Below are positions 55,584-64,000 of a stretch of 64,000 bases of DNA, piece by piece (the first letter of the stretch is position 1; the number at the start of each line of letters is the position of its first letter). The notes under the pieces are model-generated. The model was not told the origin of the DNA and did not search any database. It saw nothing but the letters and a program-made list of their open reading frames with translations. The stretch covers positions 62,001-126,000 of the forward strand of contig NZ_QNVT01000014.1 in the NCBI RefSeq assembly GCF_003385515.1. The letters run 5' to 3'. The translations under genes and the position numbers were made by a program. The DNA is from Chryseobacterium pennae (GTDB taxonomy: Bacteria > Bacteroidota > Bacteroidia > Flavobacteriales > Weeksellaceae).

Positions 55584-57215
55584 CTATTGAACGTTCAAAT
55601 AATTAATATAATAGTTTTTGTTCCATTCAACAGGAGTATTTTTCTTAAGCTTCACTGCTTGCCATTCTTCAGTTGGATTTATCGTCTGATCTCCATTGAT
55701 GATGACCGGAAGCTTCAGGTTTTTCACTACATCTGTATATCTGAATTTCAATGTATCTCCGTTTTGAGAGTATTCAAGCGTAGGAATTTTGATGGTTCTC
55801 AGATACTGGTCAAAAACCGTAGAGAAATCAATACCTGCCTTTGATGAAATATAATCTTCAATCTGTTTTGTGGTAACGGTCTGATGATAGAAATCTTTGC
55901 CCAGTCCTCTTAAGATCTGTCTGAATTTTTCATCATTATTGATTACCTGTCTTATGGTATGAAGCATATTGGCTCCTTTCGGATACATATCACCGCTTCC
56001 TTCATTTCTTACACCATACTTTCCGATAATAGGAATATCATTGTGAATATTTCCTCTAATACCAATAAGATATAGATCTGCAGACTTTTTATCCAGATAG
56101 TTTTCTGTAAAAAGTACCTCTGAATACATTGTGAAGCTCTCATGGATCCACATATCTGCCTCATCCTTTGCAGTAATATTGTTGGCAAACCATTCGTGGC
56201 CACTTTCATGAATGATGATATAATCCCATTTCAGACCAACTCCTGTTCCTGAAAGATCTTTTCCGCGGTAACCGTTTTGATAGCCATTTCCATAGGCTAC
56301 ATTACTCTGGTGTTCCATTCCCAGATAAGGAGAATCTACCAGTTTATAGGAATCTTCATAGAAAGGATAAGGGCCGAACCAGTGTTCAAATGCGGATAAC
56401 ATTGGTTTTACCTGCTCAAACTGTTTCTTTGCTTTTTCCAGGTTATAGTCAAGAACCCAGTAATCCAAATCCAGTTTTCCTTTTTCACCGTCAAAAGTAT
56501 CTTTAAAATTTACGTACTTACCAATGTTCGGAATAATGGAGTAGTCATTGATAGGGTTTTTTACTTCCCAGGTATAAGTCGTCTTATTACCGGTGGTTTT
56601 TTTATCAATCAATCTTCCGTTTCCAATGCCTACAAGATCATTTGGTGTAATAATCTTCATCACAATCCCATTATCTGGCTCATCGCTCCAGATATCTTTA
56701 GTCGGAAGCCAGATAGAAGACCCGATTCCCTGTACAGCAGGACTCATCCATGGGTGTCCCTTTTCATCTTTAGTGAAAACCCATCCGCCATCCCATGGGG
56801 CATTTTGGGCAATAAGAGGATTTCCGGAATAATCTACATCAATAGTATATTTTTCTCCCTTTTTGAACTTTTTCTTTGCAGTGATCAATATAAAATCTCC
56901 ATCCTGCTTATAGTTGGCAATAGGAAAGCTGGCTGTTACTTTTCCGGCTTTCATCGGTTGCTGAAGATCAATCTGAAATACAGGATTGGTAACATCCTTT
57001 ATGATCTGAAAGCTGATCTTATTCGTTCCTTTAATGCTTTTCTGCTCAAAATCAGGTTCTACGGAAAAATCATATTTTTTGACATCCCAGAAATTTCTGA
57101 ATTGCGTATTGGAGCCTTTTAATGTATCTTGTTTACTATAAACTTTGTCTTTTTCAAAGAGCTGCCCAAAGGCAATTCCGGAAACAAATAAAAGGGTGTA
57201 TGACAGCTTTTTCAT
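55584..57215 (-). CDS. M1 family metallopeptidase
   Basis: 543 residues with a signal peptide (1-17). HESGHEWFAN is near 335-344 and the third zinc-binding glutamate lies in WIHESFTMYSE 19 residues later, so the HExxH-(x18)-E motif is complete. The GMEH exopeptidase motif is visible as GMEHQSN. This is a secreted aminopeptidase of the M1 fold, without the long C-terminal helical domain of eukaryotic members. Confidence 0.88.
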   Translation of the reverse strand: MKKLSYTLLFVSGIAFGQLFEKDKVYSKQDTLKGSNTQFRNFWDVKKYDFSVEPDFEQKSIKGTNKISFQIIKDVTNPVFQIDLQQPMKAGKVTASFPIANYKQDGDFILITAKKKFKKGEKYTIDVDYSGNPLIAQNAPWDGGWVFTKDEKGHPWMSPAVQGIGSSIWLPTKDIWSDEPDNGIVMKIITPNDLVGIGNGRLIDKKTTGNKTTYTWEVKNPINDYSIIPNIGKYVNFKDTFDGEKGKLDLDYWVLDYNLEKAKKQFEQVKPMLSAFEHWFGPYPFYEDSYKLVDSPYLGMEHQSNVAYGNGYQNGYRGKDLSGTGVGLKWDYIIIHESGHEWFANNITAKDEADMWIHESFTMYSEVLFTENYLDKKSADLYLIGIRGNIHNDIPIIGKYGVRNEGSGDMYPKGANMLHTIRQVINNDEKFRQILRGLGKDFYHQTVTTKQIEDYISSKAGIDFSTVFDQYLRTIKIPTLEYSQNGDTLKFRYTDVVKNLKLPVIINGDQTINPTEEWQAVKLKKNTPVEWNKNYYINYLNVQ

Positions 57216-57378
57216 GTAAAATTAAATTAATAATCTTTCCAAAAGTATAAAATTAAATTAACAGCTGGATAGGGATAGTGCGAAAATAATGAGTAAAAGA
57301 AAGATTGATGTTCTACATAACGTGTTTAGCCGGATAAACTATTGAAACATATTAATTTCTTATTCTTAACCGTATTTA

Positions 57379-57413
57379 CATCCTTGTCAAGGTTTTAAAC
57401 CTTGACAAGGATG
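57379..57413. repeat. Inverted repeat, second copy of CCTTGTCAAGGTTT family
   Basis: A perfect 17-bp stem around one base: CATCCTTGTCAAGGTTT and its mirror. The 14-base arms CCTTGTCAAGGTTT match the copy at 33039-33075 exactly; the loop base and outer bases differ, with pairing kept. Confidence 0.8.
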
Positions 57414-57533
57414 TCTGCCAGACTACTTTTGCGTGATAATCTAAAATAATCCAATATAAATAATATAGCGCTTTTCAATCTTTGACATTCATTCTTTTTT
57501 AAATAATTCCTGCGAATATCTTATAGAAATAAC

Positions 57534-57557
57534 AAAGCCCGGAGGTAACCGGGCTTT
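57534..57557. terminator. Terminator after tatC
   Basis: AAAGCCCGG / CCGGGCTTT with a 6-base loop, 26 bases past the tatC stop on the minus strand. Confidence 0.65.
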
Positions 57558-57582
57558 TGTATAAGGTGAATTTTTAATGTAA

Positions 57583-58410
57583 TTATTTCTGTACTACAGG
57601 AAGATTTCCATTGCTTTTCTGTACTCTTTTATAAGTGAAAGTACACATCATAATACTGAATTCATATAAGATAAGTAATGGGAAAGCTGCCATCAGCATA
57701 CTTAAAACGTCTGCCGGAGTGATGATTGCTGCCACTACCATGATTAATACAATCGCATGACGACGGTAAGTTTTCATAAATAAAGGGGTAAGAATTCCAA
57801 TGCTGGTAAGGAAATAGATCAGAATAGGGAAAAGAAAAATAACTCCCATACCCAAAACTACCTGTAAAAATAATGTTGTATAATCACTCAGATCATAAAG
57901 AGGAACAATAATATCTGAAATTTTAAAGATTACTCCAAAATTAACAGCGAATGGAAGTATTAAAAAATACCCGCATAAAACTCCGGTCATAAAAAGTATC
58001 CAGACTGAATTAATGATATAGATTGAATTCTTTCTCTCTCTCGGATGTAAAGCTGGGCCAATGAAGCGCCATAGCTCCCAAACGATATAAGGAAATGCTG
58101 CAACCATTCCTCCAAAAACAGAAACAGCCATCATTACATTGAACTGCTGATATAGTCTTTGTACACGTACCGGAAAATCCTTCGGAAGGTGAATACTGTC
58201 TTCTCCCAAAATCAGTCTTGAAAAATGATTAACAATTTTGAAAGTCGGGAAATCATTTCTTGTAGGTCCAAAAAAGATATGGTCCATAATCCAGTTGATA
58301 TTGAAACCAACCGCAAAGGCTGCAATGATGATAGCAATAATCGAACGGACTAAATGCCCTCTTAATTCTCCAATATGCCCAAGAAAGGACATGTCTTTGT
58401 TATTGTCCAT
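57583..58410 (-). CDS. tatC: Twin-arginine translocase subunit TatC
   Basis: 275 residues with six hydrophobic helices. The N-terminal MSFLGHIGELRGHLVRS is the conserved cytoplasmic start; PFPYIVWELWRFIGPALHPRERK-type segment follows (partly quoted), and FPILIYFL and ADVLSMLMAAFPLLILYE-like helices end the protein. It is the receptor for twin-arginine signal peptides at the inner membrane. TatA/B genes are not in the window. Confidence 0.93.
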   Translation of the reverse strand: MDNNKDMSFLGHIGELRGHLVRSIIAIIIAAFAVGFNINWIMDHIFFGPTRNDFPTFKIVNHFSRLILGEDSIHLPKDFPVRVQRLYQQFNVMMAVSVFGGMVAAFPYIVWELWRFIGPALHPRERKNSIYIINSVWILFMTGVLCGYFLILPFAVNFGVIFKISDIIVPLYDLSDYTTLFLQVVLGMGVIFLFPILIYFLTSIGILTPLFMKTYRRHAIVLIMVVAAIITPADVLSMLMAAFPLLILYEFSIMMCTFTYKRVQKSNGNLPVVQK

Positions 58411-58562
58411 ATAATAGAATCTGTCAAAATGCCAGCTGCAAATGCCAGCAGTTTAAGTCTGCGAAATTATGAAATAATAATCAGTATTTAGAATTTATTA
58501 GTCATGAATTTGTTCAGGTTTATATTACATATCTTTGAAGTGTTTTAACAATACATTCAGAT

Positions 58563-58610
58563 ATATTAACAGACAGTCTGAAATAGTCATTTCAGACTGT
58601 CTGTTAATAT
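58563..58610. repeat. 22-bp perfect inverted repeat
   Basis: ATATTAACAGACAGTCTGAA (and AT) pairs with its mirror around a 4-base AGTC loop. It lies 15 bases past the stop of the gene at 58625 on the minus strand and may serve as a strong terminator or an RNA-stability element. Confidence 0.75.
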
Positions 58611-58624
58611 ACTTAAGCTCAGGA

Positions 58625-59311
58625 TTATTTCTCCAGAATTTCCAGTACTTTTTGAGCTACAGCAGCTCCGGATTGAGGATTCTGTCCGGTTACCAGATTT
58701 CCATCAGCTACAGCAAAAGGAACAAAATCATGGTCTGTTTTTACATAATGGGCTCCTTTGCTTTTCAGTACATCTTCCGTAAGATATGGAATATGGTCAG
58801 CCAGTTCTGCAGCAATTTCCTCTGAATTTGAAAAACCTGTCAGTGTCTTTCCCTCAATCAGATTTTTTCCATTAGAAAGTTTTATATTGAAAAGTGCTAC
58901 AGCTCCGTGACATACTGAAGATATAATACCTCCGTCTTCATAAATACTGCGGGCTATTTCCTGCAGCTCGGTATTATCAGGGAAGTCCCAGATCACACCA
59001 TGTCCGCCTGCATAGTAAATGACGCTATAGTCTTTAGGATTGATCTCACCCGGTGTTAAAGTATGACCGAGTTTATTTCTGAAAGTTTCATCAGCATAAT
59101 ATTTCCAGTCTACAGGCTGTACAAACATTTGCAGAGAAATAGGATCAAGCGGAGTATAGCCTCCTTTCGGACTTACAAAATCAATTTCATAGCCTTTTTC
59201 TGCCAGCTTTTCATAGAAATGAACGGCTTCTCCCAGCCACAGGCCTGTTGCTCTTTCCATATCAGGATATTTTTCCACACTTGTCACTACGATTAATGCT
59301 TTCTTTTTCAT
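58625..59311 (-). CDS. DJ-1/PfpI family glutamine amidotransferase-like protein
   Basis: 228 residues. The nucleophile-elbow Cys is in SSVCHGAVALF near 120-130, with GLWLGEAVHFYEKL near 23-36 (acidic partner) and AGGHGVIWDFPDN near 101-113. The design matches class 1 Hsp31/DJ-1-type proteins, which include chaperones and deglycases; the precise activity is uncertain. A Crp/Fnr gene lies 98 bases upstream. Confidence 0.86.
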   Translation of the reverse strand: MKKKALIVVTSVEKYPDMERATGLWLGEAVHFYEKLAEKGYEIDFVSPKGGYTPLDPISLQMFVQPVDWKYYADETFRNKLGHTLTPGEINPKDYSVIYYAGGHGVIWDFPDNTELQEIARSIYEDGGIISSVCHGAVALFNIKLSNGKNLIEGKTLTGFSNSEEIAAELADHIPYLTEDVLKSKGAHYVKTDHDFVPFAVADGNLVTGQNPQSGAAVAQKVLEILEK

Positions 59312-59386
59312 TGGTATTGTTCTTAAAAATTATAGAACAAAGATTGTGATTTTTATAAAGCAATGCTAAGGATATACCTCAAAAAA

Positions 59387-59411
59387 AAGATGTGACACAG
59401 GTCACATCTTT
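59387..59411. terminator. Terminator of the Crp/Fnr gene (also matches a CRP-type dyad)
   Basis: AAAGATGTGAC / GTCACATCTTT with a 3-base loop; on the minus strand the stem is followed by eight Ts and overlaps the Crp/Fnr stop codon. Inside it TGTGA-N6-TCACA at 59391-59406 equals the enterobacterial CRP dyad, 80 bases before the DJ-1 gene start. Confidence 0.7.
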
Positions 59412-59973
59412 ATAAGTATAATCGGCTTAATGTTTCTCTTGAAACTCCCAGATAGCTTGCAATAAGCTGTTTCGGAATGTGGTCTATAAAACCGGGGTAT
59501 TGTTTAATAAAATCTTCATAGCGTTCTTTGGCAGGCTTACTCATTAATGAGAGAATCCTTTGCTGCAGGGCTACATACCCAAAATTGGACTTTACTCTGA
59601 AAAAATGTTCCATTGCCGGAACTTTTGCACAAAGTGTATTTAAATCTTCATAAGATATAGCATATACTTCGGCATCTTCAATACAATCAACAGCCAGTGA
59701 TGAGGTTTCCTGCTTAAAAAAACCAGCAAAATCTGAAATCCACCAGTTGGACGCAGCGAACTGAAGAATATGTTCTTTTCCTGCAGTGTCTATAAAGCTG
59801 CTTTTAACAATACCTTTTTCTATCAGAAAAATTTCATGTACAGGCTGATGTTCCTGTATAAGAAACTGTCTTTTCCGGAATCTTTTTTTCATAAAAAAGC
59901 TTTGAATAGCCTCAAATTCATCATTTGTAGGATTGATGATTTTCTGAATATGCTCTTTTAGGAAATGGCTCAT
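59410..59973 (-). CDS. Crp/Fnr family transcriptional regulator
   Basis: 187 residues. The cyclic-nucleotide-binding fold occupies about 20-130 (FLIQEHQPVHEIFLIEKGIVK), and the C-terminal helix-turn-helix is IPKQLIASYLGVSRETLSRLYL. The N-terminal Cys residues of Fnr are absent, so oxygen sensing by an iron-sulfur cluster is unlikely. The ligand is unknown. It lies 98 bases from the DJ-1 gene and 11 bases from kdsD. Confidence 0.88.
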   Translation of the reverse strand: MSHFLKEHIQKIINPTNDEFEAIQSFFMKKRFRKRQFLIQEHQPVHEIFLIEKGIVKSSFIDTAGKEHILQFAASNWWISDFAGFFKQETSSLAVDCIEDAEVYAISYEDLNTLCAKVPAMEHFFRVKSNFGYVALQQRILSLMSKPAKERYEDFIKQYPGFIDHIPKQLIASYLGVSRETLSRLYL

Positions 59974-59984
59974 CTTAATAAAGA

Positions 59985-60944
59985 TTAATTAATTCCTTCA
60001 TCAAGCAGTTTATGCAGATCAATGATTCCGAAATATTTTCCGTTTTCAGTTACTACAAGCTGACCAATATTATTGTTTTTTAAAATTTTCATCGCTTCTT
60101 TGGCAAGGGCATCCTTTTCAATAGTTCTTGGATTGGCAGACATAATGTCTTTAGCCAACACTTTACTGATATCTTCTCCCTTCATCAGCATTCTTCTCAA
60201 ATCTCCATCGGTAATAACTCCAATGATCTGATCCTCATTGGTCACTACAGTAATCCCGTGGCTTGATGCACTGATGGAGATAATAACATCCCTTATCAGA
60301 GCATCTCCGGAAACCTGAGGCTTTTGTGAAGAAAGGAACTGCTCAACCCTGGAAGTAAGATTTTTACCCAGGCTTCCTCCAGGATGGAATTTGGCAAAGT
60401 CATTCGCTTTGAAATCATTCAGTTCCATCAAAGAAACGGCTAACGCATCACCCAATGCCATTTGAATGGTAGTGGAACTTGTAGGAGCCAGTTTATTAGG
60501 ACAGGCCTCTACATCAACATGGGTATCCAGAATAATTTGTGAAAATTCAGCCAGTTTACTGCTTTTATTTCCTGTCATTCCGATCAGAGCTGAAGAATAA
60601 TCCTTTAAATAAGGAACAAGGTTGGCAATTTCAGGAGAGTTTCCGGAATTGGAGATACAAAGTACCACATCCTGCTTCTGAATCACACCCAGATCACCAT
60701 GAATTGCCTCCGAAGCATGCAGAAATTGAGAGGGAGTACCTGTAGAATTCAGGGTAGCAACAATTTTATTACCTACATGAGCAGATTTTCCTATTCCTAC
60801 TACAATTAATTTCCCTTTTGCAGAGTGAATAATTTCTACAGCATGGGCAAATTGGTCGTCAATTCTGTTTTTTAATTTTTCTAGTTCTGAAATTTCAATT
60901 TCTAAAGTGCTTTTGGCAATTGATATAATGTTGGTTCTATCCAT
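59985..60944 (-). CDS. kdsD: KpsF/GutQ sugar-phosphate isomerase (arabinose-5-phosphate isomerase)
   Basis: 319 residues. The SIS domain (about 30-190) has GKLIVVGIGKSAHVGNKI near 43-60 and the GDALAVSLMEL segment near 173; two CBS domains follow (about 205-260 and 268-319; ISASSHGITVVTNEDQIIGVITDGDLRRML, split). It converts ribulose 5-phosphate to arabinose 5-phosphate for Kdo in LPS. The Crp/Fnr gene is downstream by 11 bases on the same strand. Confidence 0.9.
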   Translation of the reverse strand: MDRTNIISIAKSTLEIEISELEKLKNRIDDQFAHAVEIIHSAKGKLIVVGIGKSAHVGNKIVATLNSTGTPSQFLHASEAIHGDLGVIQKQDVVLCISNSGNSPEIANLVPYLKDYSSALIGMTGNKSSKLAEFSQIILDTHVDVEACPNKLAPTSSTTIQMALGDALAVSLMELNDFKANDFAKFHPGGSLGKNLTSRVEQFLSSQKPQVSGDALIRDVIISISASSHGITVVTNEDQIIGVITDGDLRRMLMKGEDISKVLAKDIMSANPRTIEKDALAKEAMKILKNNNIGQLVVTENGKYFGIIDLHKLLDEGIN

Positions 60945-61062
60945 TTTATGACAATAAGGTATACAAAAAAGTTTTCAAAAAACGTTATATTTTAAAAACA
61001 ATATTTAATATAAATTTTATTTTTTATAAATTCGTTCGCTTTTATTTTAAGCAGAATTTTTA

Positions 61063-61070
61063 TAACTTTG
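61063..61070 (+). promoter_or_regulatory. -7 box of recQ (TAACTTTG)
   Basis: TAACTTTG fits TAnnTTTG and lies 32 bases before the ATG at 61103. The -33 region has only a TTT/TTTA run. Confidence 0.45.
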
Positions 61071-61102
61071 GGTTAGATGCAAATTTAGCAATAGAAAATT
61101 AG

Positions 61103-63307
61103 ATGAGCGCAAAAAAAGCCAATTTATCAGGCGAATTGAAAAAGTATTTTGGGTTTTCTACATTTAAGGGACAACAGGAACAGATCATAGAAAACCTATT
61201 GAACGGGAAGGATATATTTGTGTTGATGCCTACAGGTGGTGGTAAATCATTATGTTATCAGCTTCCGGCACTTATTTCTGAGGGGACGGCAATAGTTGTT
61301 TCACCTTTAATAGCGTTAATGAAGAATCAGGTAGATGCCGTAAACGGGCTTTCTTCTGAGGATGGGGTAGCGCATGTATTAAATTCATCATTAAATAAGA
61401 CACAGACAAAACAGGTTTTTGACGATATTAAAAGCGGAAAGACCAAACTTTTGTATGTAGCTCCGGAATCATTGATTAAAGATGACTATCTGGACTTCCT
61501 GAAAGATGTTAAGATTTCTTTCTTTGCTATTGATGAAGCTCACTGTATTTCAGAGTGGGGACATGATTTCAGACCGGAATACAGGAACTTGAAACAGATT
61601 ATTGATAAGATTGCCAGTGTACCGGTGATCGCTCTTACGGCTACAGCTACGCCGAAGGTGCAGGATGATATTCAGAAAACACTGGGCATGAGCAATGCTT
61701 TGGTCTTTAAAGAAAGTTTCAACCGGCCGAACCTATATTATGAGGTAACTCCTAAAATTAATATAGATAAGGAGATTGTTAGATTTATCAATCAACATAA
61801 AGGAAAATCAGGGATTGTCTATTGTCTGAGCAGAAGAAAAGTGGAAGAATTTGCCCAGCTTCTGCAGGTCAACGGAATCAATGCACTTCCTTATCATGCA
61901 GGTCTTGATCAGAAAGTGAGAGTAGCTAATCAGGATAAATTCCTGATGGAAGAAGTAGATGTGATTGTAGCTACCATTGCATTCGGAATGGGAATCGATA
62001 AGCCGGATGTACGTTTTGTTATTCACTATGATTTCCCGAAATCTCTGGAAAGTTATTATCAGGAAACCGGTAGAGCAGGAAGAGATGGCGGTGAAGGGCA
62101 TTGTCTTGCTTTCTATGATCCTAAGGACATTGAAAAACTGGAAAAATTTCTTGCTCAAAAACCTGTGTCTGAAAGAGAAATCGGGTTACAGCTTTTAAAT
62201 GAGGTAGTAGGGTATGCAGAAACTTCAATGAGCAGAAGACAATATATTCTTTATTATTTTGGAGAAAGCTTTGATCCGGTGAAAGGTGACGGAGCTCAAA
62301 TGTGTGATAATTCATCCAATCCTCCGAAACTGAAAGATGCAACTTCTGATTTAACAAAGGCACTGGAACTGATTCATGATACAGGAGAAAAATTCAAGTC
62401 AAAAGATCTTATTTCCGTTATTGTAGGAAAAGAAACTGCTGTTTCCAAGTCTTATAAGCTGGAGCAGAACTCTTATTTCGGTTTTGGGAAAGAAGAAAAA
62501 GACAACTATTGGAAGACCATTTTAAGACAGGCAACCGTTCAGAATTTCTTACAGAAAGATATTGAAACTTACGGTGTTTTAAAGATGACAGAAAGAGGAA
62601 GAAGTGTATTGGCAGGCAAATCCAAGAATATTTTCTTAATTGCTGAAGATAGGGAATTCGACCTTACACAGGCCAAGGCAGATAGTGATCAGTTGCAGCA
62701 GCAGGCAGGAGGAGGCCTGGACCAAAAGCTTTTTACCTTATTAAAAGAATTAAGAAAAAAAGTAGCCAAAAAGCATGGTATCCCGCCTTACACGGTATTT
62801 ATGGATCCAAGTTTGGAGGATATGACAGTTCAATATCCTATTACGTTAGATGAAATCAACAAAATTTATGGAGTAGGGGAAGGAAAGGCCAAGAAATATG
62901 GTAAAGAATTCGCTGACTATATCAAAACCTATGTTGAAGACAATAATATAGAACGTACTCAGGACATGGTCCTGAAACAGGTGGCCAATAAATCCAGTCA
63001 CAAAGTGTTTATCATCCAGAGTACAGATAAAAAGATTGATCTTGAAGATATTGCAAGAGCCAAGAACCTTTCTATGGATGAACTACTGAAAGAAATGGAA
63101 AGAATTGTGTATCAGGGAACTAAACTTAATATCGATTATTATATTGAAGACAATTTTGATGAAGATATCGTAGACGGCTTCATGGAGTTCATGAACGAGT
63201 CTGAAAGTGACAGTATGAAAGTTCTGCTGGATGAGTTTGGAGATGAACTGTCTGATGAAGAGGTAAGAATGCTGAGAATTAAGTTTATCAGCGATGTTGC
63301 AAACTAA
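61103..63307 (+). CDS. recQ: ATP-dependent DNA helicase RecQ
   Basis: 734 residues. Walker A is MPTGGGKSLCYQLPA near 46-60, the DEAH box is AIDEAHCISEWGHDFRPEY, and motif VI is QETGRAGRDG. The RQC region (about 350-520) and an HRDC-like segment near 540-610 follow. The four zinc-binding cysteines of E. coli RecQ are mostly missing: only one Cys is seen in GDGAQMCDNSSNPP. It unwinds DNA in recombination and repair. Confidence 0.93.
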   Translation: MSAKKANLSGELKKYFGFSTFKGQQEQIIENLLNGKDIFVLMPTGGGKSLCYQLPALISEGTAIVVSPLIALMKNQVDAVNGLSSEDGVAHVLNSSLNKTQTKQVFDDIKSGKTKLLYVAPESLIKDDYLDFLKDVKISFFAIDEAHCISEWGHDFRPEYRNLKQIIDKIASVPVIALTATATPKVQDDIQKTLGMSNALVFKESFNRPNLYYEVTPKINIDKEIVRFINQHKGKSGIVYCLSRRKVEEFAQLLQVNGINALPYHAGLDQKVRVANQDKFLMEEVDVIVATIAFGMGIDKPDVRFVIHYDFPKSLESYYQETGRAGRDGGEGHCLAFYDPKDIEKLEKFLAQKPVSEREIGLQLLNEVVGYAETSMSRRQYILYYFGESFDPVKGDGAQMCDNSSNPPKLKDATSDLTKALELIHDTGEKFKSKDLISVIVGKETAVSKSYKLEQNSYFGFGKEEKDNYWKTILRQATVQNFLQKDIETYGVLKMTERGRSVLAGKSKNIFLIAEDREFDLTQAKADSDQLQQQAGGGLDQKLFTLLKELRKKVAKKHGIPPYTVFMDPSLEDMTVQYPITLDEINKIYGVGEGKAKKYGKEFADYIKTYVEDNNIERTQDMVLKQVANKSSHKVFIIQSTDKKIDLEDIARAKNLSMDELLKEMERIVYQGTKLNIDYYIEDNFDEDIVDGFMEFMNESESDSMKVLLDEFGDELSDEEVRMLRIKFISDVAN

Positions 63308-63331
63308 GGAATGAAATATGAAAAAAATATT

Positions 63332-63359
63332 AAAAGCTCTTCTACTGAAGAGCTTTTTT
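63332..63359 (+). terminator. Terminator after recQ
   Basis: AAAAGCTCTTC / GAAGAGCTTTT with a 4-base loop and a T-run. Confidence 0.85.
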
Positions 63360-63394
63360 ATTGTAATTTAGAGAAAGCTAATTATTCACATTAA

Positions 63395-63844
63395 ATGTTA
63401 TTTTTAAAGAAAAACTATATTGTAATTTTATTCTTTCTCATGATAGGTATCTTTGCCTATGATTATTTTATAAAGAAGGATTTCAAGAATAATTATAGGG
63501 AAACCGGAGAATATGCTGTTGGTACAATACATGGAATTAAAGAATATGGAAGAGGTACAGGGTATTACTATCTATACACATTTCAGGTAGGGAATAAAGA
63601 GTATAAAGGAAGATGTGATGGAGAGATGCCTTTTTCTAAAGGTCCCCAAAATATAGATAAGAGATTTTTAGTATTGTACTTAAAGAATAATATTCATAGT
63701 AATGTTCTTTATATAGAGATTCCTGTACATGATAGTATAAAAAATAATTCTGAATTAGAAAAATGGGTTTTGAGGCATCCTGAAGTTAATCCTAAGTTAG
63801 ATGCAATTCCAGGCACGGGATTTTTCTTTGAAAACTATTTTTAG
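63395..63844 (+). CDS. Small membrane-anchored protein of unknown function
   Basis: 149 residues. One N-terminal helix (about 8-26, IVILFFLMIGIFAYDYF) anchors the protein; the remainder is a compact soluble part with aromatic strands (GTGYYYLYTFQVGNKEYKG). No family is recognised. It is monocistronic, after the recQ terminator. Confidence 0.7.
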   Translation: MLFLKKNYIVILFFLMIGIFAYDYFIKKDFKNNYRETGEYAVGTIHGIKEYGRGTGYYYLYTFQVGNKEYKGRCDGEMPFSKGPQNIDKRFLVLYLKNNIHSNVLYIEIPVHDSIKNNSELEKWVLRHPEVNPKLDAIPGTGFFFENYF

Positions 63845-64000
63845 TTTTATAAACCTGGTGGCAATTTTTAGTCACGAATGCATAATTTCTTTATTGAAGT
63901 TACTATATTAGAATAAAATAATTCTTTATAGTTTTTAAACGATATAAGCACACAGATTTTATAAAATAATGTAGAGTTGTATTATAAGTACCTTACATTC
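63845..64000. repeat. Window end with degenerate dispersed repeat pieces
   Basis: GTGGCAATTTTTAGTCACGAATGCATAATTTC near 63859 (quoted in parts: GTGGCAA, TCACGAATGC) and GCACACAGATTTTA near 63949 resemble the intergenic repeat relics at 1.5 kb and 25.3-25.6 kb. No gene was seen. Confidence 0.4.

Larger units (their letters stand above)
57216..57582. other. Intergenic region with inverted repeat and terminator
   Basis: 367 bases without a gene. It contains the CCTTGTCAAGGTTT inverted repeat at 57379-57413 and a terminator-like stem AAAGCCCGG / CCGGGCTTT at 57534-57557. No other feature seen. Confidence 0.5.

Overview
The window looks like chromosomal DNA of a Bacteroidota bacterium in the Flavobacteriia, most like Chryseobacterium or a close Weeksellaceae relative. 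This rests on low-GC DNA, promoters of the TAnnTTTG type, weak ribosome binding sites, GLPGLI, DUF4374 and TonB-linked surface proteins, and a Bacteroidota-style VgrG. The species is inferred from gene content only; no search was run.

Layout. 1-11.3 kb: the edge of a bacteriocin-like leader peptide gene, a methionine-type aminotransferase, a DUF2867 protein, topoisomerase IV (parE, a small membrane protein, parC), a rhomboid protease, a membrane-anchored AraC-type regulator, and an SDR/epimerase pair behind a possible operator. 11.3-13.5 kb: a secreted L-type lectin and a small secreted partner. 14.2-19.4 kb: a tight minus-strand run of a YciO/YrdC protein, a CPBP protease, yaaA, a YD-type lipoprotein, prmC and DUF4180. 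19.5-22.7 kb: four identical initiator tRNA genes, with a foreign island (methyltransferase, small protein, truncated RteC) between copy 1 and the other three. 22.7-24.8 kb: two tandem terpene synthases. 25.7-29.2 kb: housekeeping genes, including an Ada-like zinc protein, a 2OG-Fe(II) oxygenase and a GNAT enzyme, plus a probable small RNA at about 28.45 kb. 29.6-36.8 kb: two convergent TonB-receptor operons, each with a matching Fur-box-like palindrome at its promoter. 37.2-42.8 kb: a type VI secretion effector cassette (VgrG, LysM protein, PAAR-like lipase, ankyrin lipoprotein) behind a structured leader. 43.1-46.3 kb: BlaI/M56 sensor pair and GLPGLI protein. 46.4-63.8 kb: mostly housekeeping genes: an acetyltransferase, a transaldolase-like enzyme, peptidase E, a PBP4-type DacB, a histidine kinase, M61 and M1 peptidases, TatC, a DJ-1/PfpI protein, a Crp/Fnr regulator, KdsD and RecQ.

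Most likely accessory content: the tRNA-flanked island, the terpene synthase pair and the VgrG effector cassette. The most checkable regulatory signals are the paired Fur-like boxes, the BlaI promoter with flanking inverted repeats, and the small RNA locus. Repeated inverted-repeat families sit in several intergenic regions.
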